This document shows, one piece after another, positions 17,190 to 24,247 of a DNA stretch of 64,000 nt. Under the pieces are notes generated by a model. It did no database searches. It had not been told where the DNA came from and was given only the letters and a program-made list of their open reading frames with translations. The stretch's first letter is position 1; every line of letters starts with the position of its first letter. This stretch comes from Sphingobium sp. 66-54. Its GTDB lineage: Bacteria; Pseudomonadota; Alphaproteobacteria; Sphingomonadales; Sphingomonadaceae. Location of the stretch: assembly GCA_001899715.1 (NCBI GenBank), contig MKWI01000016.1:1-64000 (forward strand), given 5' to 3'. The position numbers and the translations under genes are program-made.

Positions 17190-18532
17190 CGTTCGTCTCC
17201 GGTCATGTCAGGGGATGCGCGCCCGAGCACGAGGTCGAGCGCGGCTTCGGTGCGCAGGATCGCGCGGGCGATGGCTTCGGGGATTTGCGGGAGAACGGCG
17301 TCGCCGAACGCCTCGACGATCAGGCTGGCCGCAGCCGTCCCGCGTGGACCGCCGAGCGCAATGCGCGTGTCAGCCACCCAGGCGGAAAGCCCATCATCCA
17401 GCCATAGGTGATAGGCAAGGCCGCCGTTCCAGTCAGCCCATGGTTCCGCAGCATCGCCGCCAGCGCGCGGGCGCCCGCCCATTTGTCTGGCGCGCGATCC
17501 GTCATGGCGCCGTCCATCACCGCGTCCATCGTCGGCGATTTCCTGCGGTCGTAGGCCGGACTCCAGCCGTCCATCCGGCTGTCCCGCTTCGTCGGCGTCG
17601 GGAGGATTTCCGCCGCATGGCGCAGCAGGTTCGGCGTGTCGATTTGCGCCTTCGCGCCGTTCGCCCGGCGTCCCGTCTCGATCTCCTGCGCGCTCAACCT
17701 GCGCCCGCCGTTCGGCTTCACTGGCGTCGGCATCATCCCCGCATGGCGGCTCGCATGGCCCTGCAACTGGCTGAGCACGTCGCCCCGGCCGCCCTTGTCC
17801 GCATCCGATTTCCGGGGCGTCGCCAGGATCATCCGCAGCGGATATGTCGATCCCGCGCCGCCCCCGGCTCCGTCCGTCATCCCGTCCGTCGCCATCGGGG
17901 TCGGCAGCCTGTTCAATGCCGCCGGGTGCATCATTGTCGGCAGGTTCATGCCCGTCCGCTTCGCGCCCTGGACCTTGCACATCTCCGGGCCATGCGCCGC
18001 GTCGCTGGTGCGCGGCGTAGGCAAGTTGTTCGGGATCGTAGCCGATAAGCCATGACCGCTTGCGGACATGGTTGGCGCCGACATTTTCAGCAGCCACCAC
18101 GCACGGTTCGCAGGCGTAGCCGAGCGTTTCCAGGAGAAGGAGCAGCCGGTCAGCGCCGCGAGTTCGCAGATTAGCGCTGTTCTCAAAAGCGAACCAGCGA
18201 GGGCGGCACTCTCCGACAAGCCGGACGGCTTCGAGATAGAGACCCGACCGCTCGCCTTCGATTCCCCTGCCTTTGGTGTTGGCGCTGGAGATATCCTGGC
18301 ACGGCGGCGAGCCGACGATAATGTCAGGCAGGAATCCGAGGTCGGAAACAAGTCGAGCTGCCGTGAGGCCGCGCACGTCCTCGTAAAGTCTGACATGGGG
18401 ATTGTTCTCCGCGTAGAGGATGCGGCGCCACTCGACGATTTCGCAGGCGGCGACGGTGATGAAGCCGGCGCGGTGCAGGCCGAGCGACCAGCCGCCTGCC
18501 GCCGCGCTGAACAGGTCGAGCGCGCGCATCAT
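17186..18532 (-). CDS. DNA cytosine-5 methyltransferase (frame-mosaic centre)
   Basis: The N-terminus is a clear C5 methyltransferase. DLFSAAAGGWSLG (residues 6-18) binds SAM, SPPCQD holds catalytic Cys78, FENSANLR is motif VI near 117, and NHVRKRSWLIG is motif VIII near 154. The C-terminus carries a motif X-like FGDAVLPQIPEAI near 409. Both lie in one 448-codon frame. Between about 18,040 and 17,340 that frame is Gly/Asp/Arg-rich. The second frame (open 18396-17320) reads repeated LPTP-type motifs and MMGFPPGW, also familiar from this enzyme family, and has stronger G/C bias at third positions. Compensating frameshifts or family-wide frame alternation are possible. Start overlaps the upstream gene by 4 nt. 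No cognate endonuclease is visible. Confidence 0.82.
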   Translation of the reverse strand: MMRALDLFSAAAGGWSLGLHRAGFITVAACEIVEWRRILYAENNPHVRLYEDVRGLTAARLVSDLGFLPDIIVGSPPCQDISSANTKGRGIEGERSGLYLEAVRLVGECRPRWFAFENSANLRTRGADRLLLLLETLGYACEPCVVAAENVGANHVRKRSWLIGYDPEQLAYAAHQRRGAWPGDVQGPGREADGHEPADNDAPGGIEQAADPDGDGRDDGRSRGRRGIDISAADDPGDAPEIGCGQGRPGRRAQPVAGPCEPPCGDDADASEAERRAQVERAGDRDGTPGERREGANRHAEPAAPCGGNPPDADEAGQPDGRLESGLRPQEIADDGRGDGRRHDGSRARQMGGRPRAGGDAAEPWADWNGGLAYHLWLDDGLSAWVADTRIALGGPRGTAAASLIVEAFGDAVLPQIPEAIARAILRTEAALDLVLGRASPDMTGDER

Positions 18533-19677
18533 TCGCACAGCCCGTATTCGCTGTCGCAGAGCAGACCGTGCTCGTCCGCCTCGCGCTGCTCCTGCGCGAT
18601 GAACAGGTCGTAGTTGCGGCCGCCCCGGCTGGTGCGCGACCACGCGATCGCCCTGTCGATGGTCGCCCGGCCATGATCGGCCGGATCGCCGGGAACGGTC
18701 GGCGCGGGCAGCAGGGATGCCGGCGTTCCGGCAACGGCGCTGCGGCGGGAAACGAGGCTGACCAGCCGCTCCCACTCCCGCACCCGGTCCACTTCGGCGG
18801 GGAAGCGCATGGCCCAGGCGCGCAGCTCGCGCTTCCTGACCATGATGCAGGTCGAGCAGCCGACGCGGCTCATCCCCATCGTATAGAGGGGATTGTGGCG
18901 CAGGCCGTGGCGCTCGGAGATCGCGAAGGCGTCGGCCGCCGACCAGCGGAAGATGGGCCTGTAGAGCACCTGCCGGGCGCCGCTCGGATGCCGCACGGAC
19001 TGGATCGGCGGTTTCTTCGCCCGCGCGTGGCTCTCGTCGGCCCGCTCGCCGATCCAGTCGATGACCGGCCGCCCCGCGTCGAGCAGCGGGCGCTTGCGGT
19101 GCATCATAGGGATCAGCTTGGTCTCGTCGGTGCAGAAGCGCGTCTTGGTGCCGGGAAACCGGCCGTGCAGCATCGCCATGTCGAGGAACGGGATGCCGGT
19201 GGGATGGAGCAGCGCGATCACGCGCTCGATCAGAGGCTCGGGGACAGGCGACGAGACCAGGACGGGGCAATCGCACCCGGCTATCCACATGGCCCTGGTG
19301 ATCGTGCCCGCCTGCCATGCGGCGCGGCGCTGGTTACACGCGCCTCTGTGGCGTGTCCGCCGCTTCTCCTTCGACCATTCCTCGCGCAACATGGCGCGTT
19401 TGCGGGCGAACGCCGCCTGATCGGTGAGGCCGGGCACATCATTCGCCGATACGATCTCGATGCGCAGGCCGAGGCGCTGCCACAGCCAGTCGTCGAGATA
19501 GGCGATGTGATCGAGCGTGATCGGGTTTTCGTGGCCGTTGTCGGCGGAGAGGAAGCGCGGCGCGCGATTGCCGAACGCGGCGAGCCCCTTGCGCTCGATC
19601 CGCTCGACCATCAGGCAGAGAACGGCCTGGCTGTCCTTGCCGCCCGAGATGCTGCCGAAGTGCTGGGCAGCGATCAT
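18529..19677 (-). CDS. PP-loop PAPS-reductase-like enzyme
   Basis: A 382-residue protein of the PAPS reductase/PP-loop ATPase superfamily, with the pyrophosphatase loop SGGKDSQ at residues 11-17. Other family-like segments are FLSADNGHEN near 43, GCDCP near 139 and GMSRVGCSTCIMVRKRELR near 280, a cysteine pair seen in phage-type members. Such proteins activate a substrate with ATP; the substrate here is unknown. Sulfate assimilation is unlikely given the mobile-element context. A nucleic-acid modification role like that of DndC-related proteins is conceivable but unproven. It starts a two-gene unit with the cytosine methyltransferase (4-nt overlap) and lies where parA commonly sits in related elements. 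Confidence 0.8.
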   Translation of the reverse strand: MIAAQHFGSISGGKDSQAVLCLMVERIERKGLAAFGNRAPRFLSADNGHENPITLDHIAYLDDWLWQRLGLRIEIVSANDVPGLTDQAAFARKRAMLREEWSKEKRRTRHRGACNQRRAAWQAGTITRAMWIAGCDCPVLVSSPVPEPLIERVIALLHPTGIPFLDMAMLHGRFPGTKTRFCTDETKLIPMMHRKRPLLDAGRPVIDWIGERADESHARAKKPPIQSVRHPSGARQVLYRPIFRWSAADAFAISERHGLRHNPLYTMGMSRVGCSTCIMVRKRELRAWAMRFPAEVDRVREWERLVSLVSRRSAVAGTPASLLPAPTVPGDPADHGRATIDRAIAWSRTSRGGRNYDLFIAQEQREADEHGLLCDSEYGLCE

Positions 19678-19762
19678 GGCCGGCGTTCCGGCCCGCGCCG
19701 CGCAGCACAGCGCCGGGATTGATCCCCGCCCGCAAAAGGCGTAGCAGTATAGCGTAGCGGTA

Positions 19763-19850
19763 ACGGCAGATTTACTGCCGTATACTTCGCATCATTGTGC
19801 GAATTATCCACAAAGCGAAATCGCGTTAGAAAGAATACGAAGTATTCTTT
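19763..19850. repeat. Two perfect hairpins in the AT-rich region by repA
   Basis: Hairpin one has 7-bp arms ACGGCAG (19763-19769) and CTGCCGT (19775-19781) around ATTTA. Hairpin two has 9-bp arms AAAGAATAC (19830-19838) and GTATTCTTT (19842-19850) around GAA. An additional 8-bp pair ATACTTCG (19782-19789) and CGAAGTAT (19838-19845) connects them. The local sequence is clearly more AT-rich than the genes around it. These may be operators, an unwinding region of the origin, or terminators for repA. Confidence 0.6.
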
Positions 19851-20000
19851 ACTGTTAGCATAGTTAGAAGGGGCCCGATTCCGCAAGCGATTCCAGATGC
19901 TTGCGTGGGGGTCCGGTTTTTTATAGGCCGAGTCAGCGGTTTTTAATCGGCCGAGTCCGGCGGTTTTCAATAGGCCGAGTCTCATGACCGGTTATCCACA
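19804..20000. other. oriV: Putative replication origin (iterons flanked by two perfect DnaA boxes)
   Basis: Two perfect DnaA boxes, TTATCCACA, lie at 19804-19812 and 19992-20000, on either side of the iteron array; the second is inside the last codons of repA. With an AT-rich hairpin stretch on one side and an RPA-family RepA gene on the other, this has all the visible parts of an iteron-type origin. It suggests the excised element can replicate as a plasmid. Confidence 0.72.
19911..19981. repeat. Three tandem iterons (about 23-24 bp)
   Basis: Three direct repeats of 24, 23 and 24 bp occupy 19911-19934, 19935-19957 and 19958-19981. Each ends in GGCCGAGTC, preceded by a GGTTTT-containing half (for example GCGGTTTTTAATCGG in the middle copy). 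The last copy abuts the stop codon of repA. The period and position beside a RepA gene are as expected for iterons bound by the initiator. Confidence 0.85.
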
Positions 20001-20863
20001 GCCAGCCCCATGCGCCGCGCCGCCTTCTCGAACGGATCGGCGGGCACCGGCGCGAAGGTCAGCCGCTCGCGCCCGAACGCACGCTCGATCGCCAACGCGT
20101 AGCCCGGCAGGGACTGGCGCCGGACGATGCCGCGCAGCTCGAACGCGAATTGCTTAAGCGGCGAGAGCGCGCCGGATTTGAGATGAAGGTGAGGAAGGTC
20201 GAAGCTCCAGCCGCCTGCCTGCTGGCCGCCATGCTTGCGCACGATCCGGTAGAGCCAGCGTTCGAGCCCGCCCGTCAGGTCGAAATAGGCCCGGTCGATG
20301 GTGAGCACGAACGTGCGATCGACCACGCCGGCATAGAACCAGTCGGGCAGGATCAGTTCGATGCCGAGCGGCCGGCCCTCACCGTCGAGCCGCTCCTGCC
20401 ATTCGTTGATCCAGGAGAAACGATGACGGCGGCGCTGATGGTGCTGGCGGATCGAGGTGGCGACCGTGGTGGATTGCAGCCGGTCGAGCGCGGCCTTCAG
20501 TCGGTCGTAATGGTCCTTGCCGGTGCCCCGCCCGGTGAAGGTGAGGATTTCGTGCGGGGTCGTCGCCATCAGCCGCGAGGTCGGCAGGCCAGCGTCGCGC
20601 GCGGCGATGATCTGGCTCGCCGCCCATATCAGCACGTCGGCGTCCCAGATGGTCGCCATGCCGTGCTCGGGAACGGCTTCGACCGAAATCCAGGTCGCGC
20701 CCATACGGAAGTCGATCGGCGTCACCCGTCTGCGCTTGGCGAGGCTGAAGAACGGCCAGGCCATGAGGTCCTGGGCGTCGCGCGGCGCGATGTCGTAGCC
20801 GAGCGACGGGAACAGGGCGAGTTGCGCGCGTTTGGCGGAACGGGAAGCGTCGCGCGGTTTCAT
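19982..20863 (-). CDS. repA: Replication initiator protein A (RPA family)
   Basis: The 293-residue protein matches the RPA family of plasmid and ICE initiators. Recognisable stretches are QDLMAWPFFSLAKRRR (about residues 32-47), ATIWDADVLIWAASQI (about 70-85), the segment TGKDHYDRLKAALDRLQST, and the C-terminal SPLKQFAFELRGIVRRQ. Such initiators bind iterons next to their own gene, and three such repeats follow the stop directly. It overlaps the AlpA-like gene upstream by 4 nt. Length is normal. Confidence 0.92.
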   Translation of the reverse strand: MKPRDASRSAKRAQLALFPSLGYDIAPRDAQDLMAWPFFSLAKRRRVTPIDFRMGATWISVEAVPEHGMATIWDADVLIWAASQIIAARDAGLPTSRLMATTPHEILTFTGRGTGKDHYDRLKAALDRLQSTTVATSIRQHHQRRRHRFSWINEWQERLDGEGRPLGIELILPDWFYAGVVDRTFVLTIDRAYFDLTGGLERWLYRIVRKHGGQQAGGWSFDLPHLHLKSGALSPLKQFAFELRGIVRRQSLPGYALAIERAFGRERLTFAPVPADPFEKAARRMGLAVDNRS

Positions 20864-21126
20864 CGACGGCTCTGCGTGATCGCGGCATCCCGCCGCGGCA
20901 TGAGGTCGTCCTGACCGGGGTCGGATGTGGAATATTTGGTGCCGAGGTCGGCCCAGGCGCGCAGATCGTCCACCGAATAGACTACCCGCCCGCCGATCCG
21001 CCGATAGGCCGGGCCGCTCCCGAAATAGCGATGCTTCTCAAGCGTGCGCCCGGAGAGGCCGAGGAATCGCGCCGCCTCGGGAGTCCGCAGATAGCGCGGC
21101 GGAAGCGTGACGGGCGGTCTGGACAA
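20860..21126 (-). CDS. AlpA/excisionase-like helix-turn-helix protein
   Basis: An 88-residue protein with a MerR/AlpA-type winged helix-turn-helix: RYLRTPEAARFLGLSGRTLEKHR (about residues 11-33) and a wing with GRVVYSVDDLRAWA. Proteins like this occur directly upstream of repA in related elements and may regulate it or assist excision. It overlaps repA by 4 nt. Upstream lies a 133-nt gap that includes a run of nine C at 21234-21242. Confidence 0.85.
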   Translation of the reverse strand: MSRPPVTLPPRYLRTPEAARFLGLSGRTLEKHRYFGSGPAYRRIGGRVVYSVDDLRAWADLGTKYSTSDPGQDDLMPRRDAAITQSRR

Positions 21127-21259
21127 GGGGCGTCTCCTGCGAAGCGGGGTGGCAGGAGGCGATCATGGCGAAGTGCTGACGGCAGGGTGGGGAACGAAGA
21201 TTTGTAACCGCGCCGATGTGCCCACCCCCCCCCGGGCTACGAACACGCGGCCGGAACGA

Positions 21260-21832
21260 TCAGCGGATGCGCAGCAGCTTCCGATAGTCGCCCTTCATCA
21301 TGGCGGTGGCGTCGCGCACGAGGCGATAGGCGAAGGATCGGGCGTCCGAGTTCTTGAAGTCGGACGCCGAGAGATGCGCGGCTTCTTCCCTGCCGAGCGC
21401 GATCGCGATTTCGCGATACGTTGCCCCGCCGAGCCGCAGATCGAGCGCGCGAAGCATCAGTTCAAGCCTGGCCGCCCGAATTTCGGTGAGCGGCCATCCG
21501 CGCGGCGACGGGCCAGTCCGCTTGCCTGAAAGGAGCCGATGGAAGCGCAACAGGCTCGCGATGCGGGTGACGAAATCCTTGTCGAGCGGGATGATCGCGG
21601 CGAGCGGCCGGCCGGGTGTCGGATCGCGCAGCCATAGCCGATGCTCGCCGGCCGCGTCAGCGACGACGACATGGCGGCCGTCGATTCCGGCCCGGTCGGC
21701 GAGCAGCGCGCCGAGCGCCAGCGGGTCGACGGCTTTTGCGCCGGTATATCCTTCCGGCGCGGCGTCGAGGATCACGGTGACGGCGGTCAGTTCCGGCCGC
21801 CAGATCACCGTGCCCGACAGCTCATCAGGCAT
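21260..21832 (-). CDS. DUF2285 domain protein
   Basis: A 190-residue protein of the DUF2285 family, a putative DNA-binding group nearly confined to proteobacterial ICEs. The N-terminal beta-rich half is followed by an alpha-helical C-terminal half. That half includes LTEIRAARLELMLRALDLRL and YREIAIALG, which resemble a helix-turn-helix region, and the terminal AYRLVRDATAMMKGDYRKLL typical of the family. Its start overlaps the small upstream gene by 8 nt. It lies before the AlpA-like gene and repA, a recognised regulatory block. Confidence 0.87.
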   Translation of the reverse strand: MPDELSGTVIWRPELTAVTVILDAAPEGYTGAKAVDPLALGALLADRAGIDGRHVVVADAAGEHRLWLRDPTPGRPLAAIIPLDKDFVTRIASLLRFHRLLSGKRTGPSPRGWPLTEIRAARLELMLRALDLRLGGATYREIAIALGREEAAHLSASDFKNSDARSFAYRLVRDATAMMKGDYRKLLRIR

Positions 21833-22025
21833 ATAGGCGAAAGGATAACCCCCATCGGCGGGCGAGCGCCGTTCGCTCGTTCGCCGGGGCGTCGCGGTTC
21901 AGACGCGCCTGGTCGGTGCGATACTGGCGGTTGCGTTGCAGGAACGCGGCGGCGAACTCGGGGCGCCCCGGCATGCCCGGTGCATGACCGGAACGCCGCG
22001 AGCGCCGGCCTGGCGACGTCGACAT
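21825..22025 (-). CDS. Small DUF6499-like regulator-associated protein
   Basis: A 66-residue basic protein containing the pattern PEFAAAFLQRNRQYRTDQAR followed by ARRWGLSF. This pattern is common to the small proteins (DUF6499-like, sometimes called transcriptional regulator domain) encoded directly upstream of DUF2285 genes in these elements. I chose the ATG at 22025 because GGGGAGG precedes it at good spacing; an ATG two codons upstream is too close to that site. It overlaps the DUF2285 gene by 8 nt. Function unknown. Confidence 0.72.
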   Translation of the reverse strand: MSTSPGRRSRRSGHAPGMPGRPEFAAAFLQRNRQYRTDQARLNRDAPANERTALARRWGLSFRLYA

Positions 22026-22160
22026 AAGCATCCTCCCCAGCCGCTTGTTGCGGACTCTGGATCGGCGAGGATCGGGGGGCACACCTCGTCGCGACAGGGC
22101 GAAGGCCGCGCCGGGCCATGCCGGCGGCGCACCGGAATCAAGGACCGGGAAAATCCATTC

Positions 22161-22483
22161 CGGTCTGAATGTTAACCTATTCCGTCGCGCGCGGGCCGAG
22201 CAGATATGCGTAGCCGATCTCGGTCATCCAGCGCGCGCGGGCGAGATGGCTTGCGTGCATCGCGCGGGCGCGTTCGGGCTCAGCGGCGGGGTCGATGCCG
22301 AAAATGAGCGCCGCAGCCTCACGCCAGGGCGTACCCCCGTCGTCTGCATCGAGCAACCCGATATAGTCGGCCAGATGATCTTCGTCATAGGCTGTGAGCT
22401 GCGGCGCATCGGGCGCGCGATCCTCGAAATGCTTGCCGGTCATGACGCCCCGTTCCTCCAGCCCCGTTAACCTATCCAGACCG
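22161..22483. repeat. Inverted sites (CGGTCTG and GTTAAC) flanking a small gene
   Basis: CGGTCTG-AAT-GTTAAC at 22161-22176 is mirrored by GTTAAC-CTATC-CAGACCG at 22466-22483. The two composite sites are in inverted orientation on either side of the gene 22177-22443, one just after its stop and one 23 nt upstream of its start. They could be regulator binding sites or the mark of a past insertion. Confidence 0.5.
22177..22443 (-). CDS. Small conserved ICE protein (DUF2285-associated)
   Basis: An 88-residue acidic protein. Its sequence YDEDHLADYIGLLDADDGGT, then FGIDPAAEPERAR and ending HLARARWMTEIGYAYLL, is one I recognise from proteins beside DUF2285 genes in sphingomonad and rhizobial ICEs. 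It is often annotated simply as DUF2285 or hypothetical. It is mostly helical, with no membrane segment and no catalytic motif visible. It lies upstream of the DUF6499/DUF2285/repA block and is flanked by inverted sequence sites. Function unknown. Confidence 0.68.
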   Translation of the reverse strand: MTGKHFEDRAPDAPQLTAYDEDHLADYIGLLDADDGGTPWREAAALIFGIDPAAEPERARAMHASHLARARWMTEIGYAYLLGPRATE

Positions 22484-22935
22484 AAACGGAGATGATTCTA
22501 TACGCGCGGCGGGCATGGTTCCGCGCGTCCTCCGCAATGGCCGGCTCCTGGGCGAGAGGCGGTTTGTTTGCGGTGCGCCCCCGCAAACATCTCTCCTGAC
22601 CCTGATCGGGGAGTGGTAAACCGCGTTTAGTCGGCCCCATGACCTTTAGCTCGGGTGAGCCTGTTGCATACGTCACAGGCTCCCCGACCATGTGGTCAAG
22701 GATGGCGGCGCCGTCACGGCCGGCGCCAAACCGCTAAACGTGGGGCTACCAACCCCAGGCCGCCGCGTAGCGACCCGCGTCCTTCCTAAAGCGAAGCAAT
22801 GATTTTTTCTACCGTCATCCCGCGAGCCGGGCCGTGCCCGGCGAGCGCGCGCAATCCGGCCGCGCGGACCTTGGGGACGCGCGGCCGCCGCCGATCCGGG
22901 CAGGAACGGCGGAGGGGTCATTCAGGCGCAAGTGG
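22444..22935. other. Gene-free 490-nt stretch with a hairpin
   Basis: I see no convincing gene here on either strand; short open frames have no ribosome site or family resemblance. It holds a perfect hairpin TGTTTGCGG (22565-22573) / CCGCAAACA (22581-22589) with loop TGCGCCC, a palindrome GACCATGTGGTC (22686-22697), and one half of the inverted site pair. It separates the regulatory/replication block from the accessory genes and may be a promoter or control region. Confidence 0.5.
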
Positions 22936-23229
22936 CTATGGCTTGAACCTGCGCCATCCCTTCTGGCTGCCTGTGCGCCTGTAGCTCATCCGGCGGCAGC
23001 GGGCATGGGTGTTCCAGGTGAACATCAGCGGCTCAAACCCGTGCCACCAGTCCGCGTCAATGTCGCCGCACCGGCCTTCAAAACAAAGGAAGCCAGCCGC
23101 ATTGTATAGCCGGAACTCCATGGGCAGATCATGACCTTGTGAAACTTCGGCACGGGCGGGGATTCCCTCGCCATTTTCGCCAAGTCCCAGACAGCCGCCC
23201 ATATAGTCGAGAGTGATAATCCAGCGCAT
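22936..23229 (-). CDS. Hypothetical small protein
   Basis: A 97-residue protein that I cannot assign. It opens MRWIITLDYMGGCLGLGE and contains a motif FRLYNAAGFLCFEGRCGD and a tryptophan-rich part DWWHGFEPLMF, ending in a basic tail. AAGGA lies 8 nt upstream of the ATG, supporting the start. The pattern of conserved aromatic residues suggests a small folded domain. It is encoded downstream of a DNA methyltransferase in the same direction, with a perfect 9-bp hairpin (GCGCCCGTC / GACGGGCGC, 23251-23273) in the gap. Confidence 0.65.
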   Translation of the reverse strand: MRWIITLDYMGGCLGLGENGEGIPARAEVSQGHDLPMEFRLYNAAGFLCFEGRCGDIDADWWHGFEPLMFTWNTHARCRRMSYRRTGSQKGWRRFKP

Positions 23230-23294
23230 GATATGATTCCTTGTGGGGGTGCGCCCGTCGCGGGGACGGGCGCGGATGATGGAAAAGGTGCGGC

Positions 23295-23969
23295 CTATGC
23301 GGCCGCCCGATGAAGCCGCGATGCGAGCCGCTTGCTGGCGGTGTGATAATGGCCGTTATCCAGCTCGATGCCGGTCCAGTCGCGCCCCAGCTGCTGTGCC
23401 GCCGCCAGGGTCGAGCCGCTGCCACTGAACGGGTCCAGCACAAGTTCGCCGGGCTGCGTGAAAGCCTCGATCAAGGGCGCCAGTGCCTCAACCGGCTTTT
23501 GCGTGGGATGCAGGCGGTTCCCGCTGTAGGGAAAATCCAGCACATCGGGGATAGGTCGCGCGGGGTGCGTCGGATTGCCCTTTGCAAGCAAATATGCCTG
23601 CTCATGTTCGTAACGGAGAAAACGAGCCGACGACGCATAACGCTTGCGGAACACAAGATGGCCGACAACGCGGAAGCCTGCTGCCTTCCATGCGTCCATG
23701 AACAAATCCACCTTGTTCCAGCCGTAGAAGGAAACCGCAAAGCCGCCATCCTTCAAAACGCGGTGCATCTCGCGGAAGGCCGGACGGAGCCACCGGCCGT
23801 TATCGTCGTTCGCAACCTTGCGGCCCTGGCGGTCCCGGTAGCGGGTCACATAGGGCGGATCGGTCAGGATGAAATCCACCGTGCCGGTATCGAAAGCTTG
23901 CATCACATCAATGCAATCGCCGTTGAAGACACATTGCGGGGAGCTTGTGCCTTGCTGGTCATGTCTCAA
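23295..23969 (-). CDS. DNA adenine/cytosine-N4 methyltransferase (beta class)
   Basis: A 224-residue DNA methyltransferase with TDPPY at about residues 36-40 and the SAM-binding LDPFSGSGSTLAAA near residue 188. This is the beta-class order also seen in CcrM and many phage enzymes. A short region between them (FRKRYASSARFLRYEHEQAYLLAKG and HPTQKPVEAL) is the usual family pattern. It is small and lacks an obvious large recognition domain. No restriction enzyme is encoded nearby, so it is an orphan enzyme, plausibly protecting the element from host restriction or marking its DNA. Confidence 0.88.
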   Translation of the reverse strand: MRHDQQGTSSPQCVFNGDCIDVMQAFDTGTVDFILTDPPYVTRYRDRQGRKVANDDNGRWLRPAFREMHRVLKDGGFAVSFYGWNKVDLFMDAWKAAGFRVVGHLVFRKRYASSARFLRYEHEQAYLLAKGNPTHPARPIPDVLDFPYSGNRLHPTQKPVEALAPLIEAFTQPGELVLDPFSGSGSTLAAAQQLGRDWTGIELDNGHYHTASKRLASRLHRAAA

Positions 23970-24247
23970 ATCCTTTGGGTCTGAAGTTCAGCGAAGCGGA
24001 ACGCCGCGCCTGAACTTCTGCCCGTCGGCGAGACCGGGGTAGCAACGGGACAAGGGCGACCGGGGCGGAGGGGAATCACCCGATCTGCACAAGCGAAGCG
24101 CGGAAGATTGGGGATACCGCCCCGGACGGTTCCACTTCCCTTGACCGGCGCGAGGACAGCGTCCTTAGCAACGATCGCGCGGCCGAATGGCCGCGCTGGA
24201 CAACACACCGGCTATGCCGGCACCGAATTGCGTTCAGGAAAAAGGCG

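Noticed and set aside
19674..19985. Short minus-strand open frame over the iteron region
   Set aside because: It is made of the iteron repeats themselves (repeated LGLLKTAGLGRLKT) with no ribosome site, so it is a by-product of the repeats.
23966..24208. Minus-strand open frame of 80 codons between the methyltransferase and the next gene
   Set aside because: No ribosome site, composition of a shadow frame, and overlap with the methyltransferase start.
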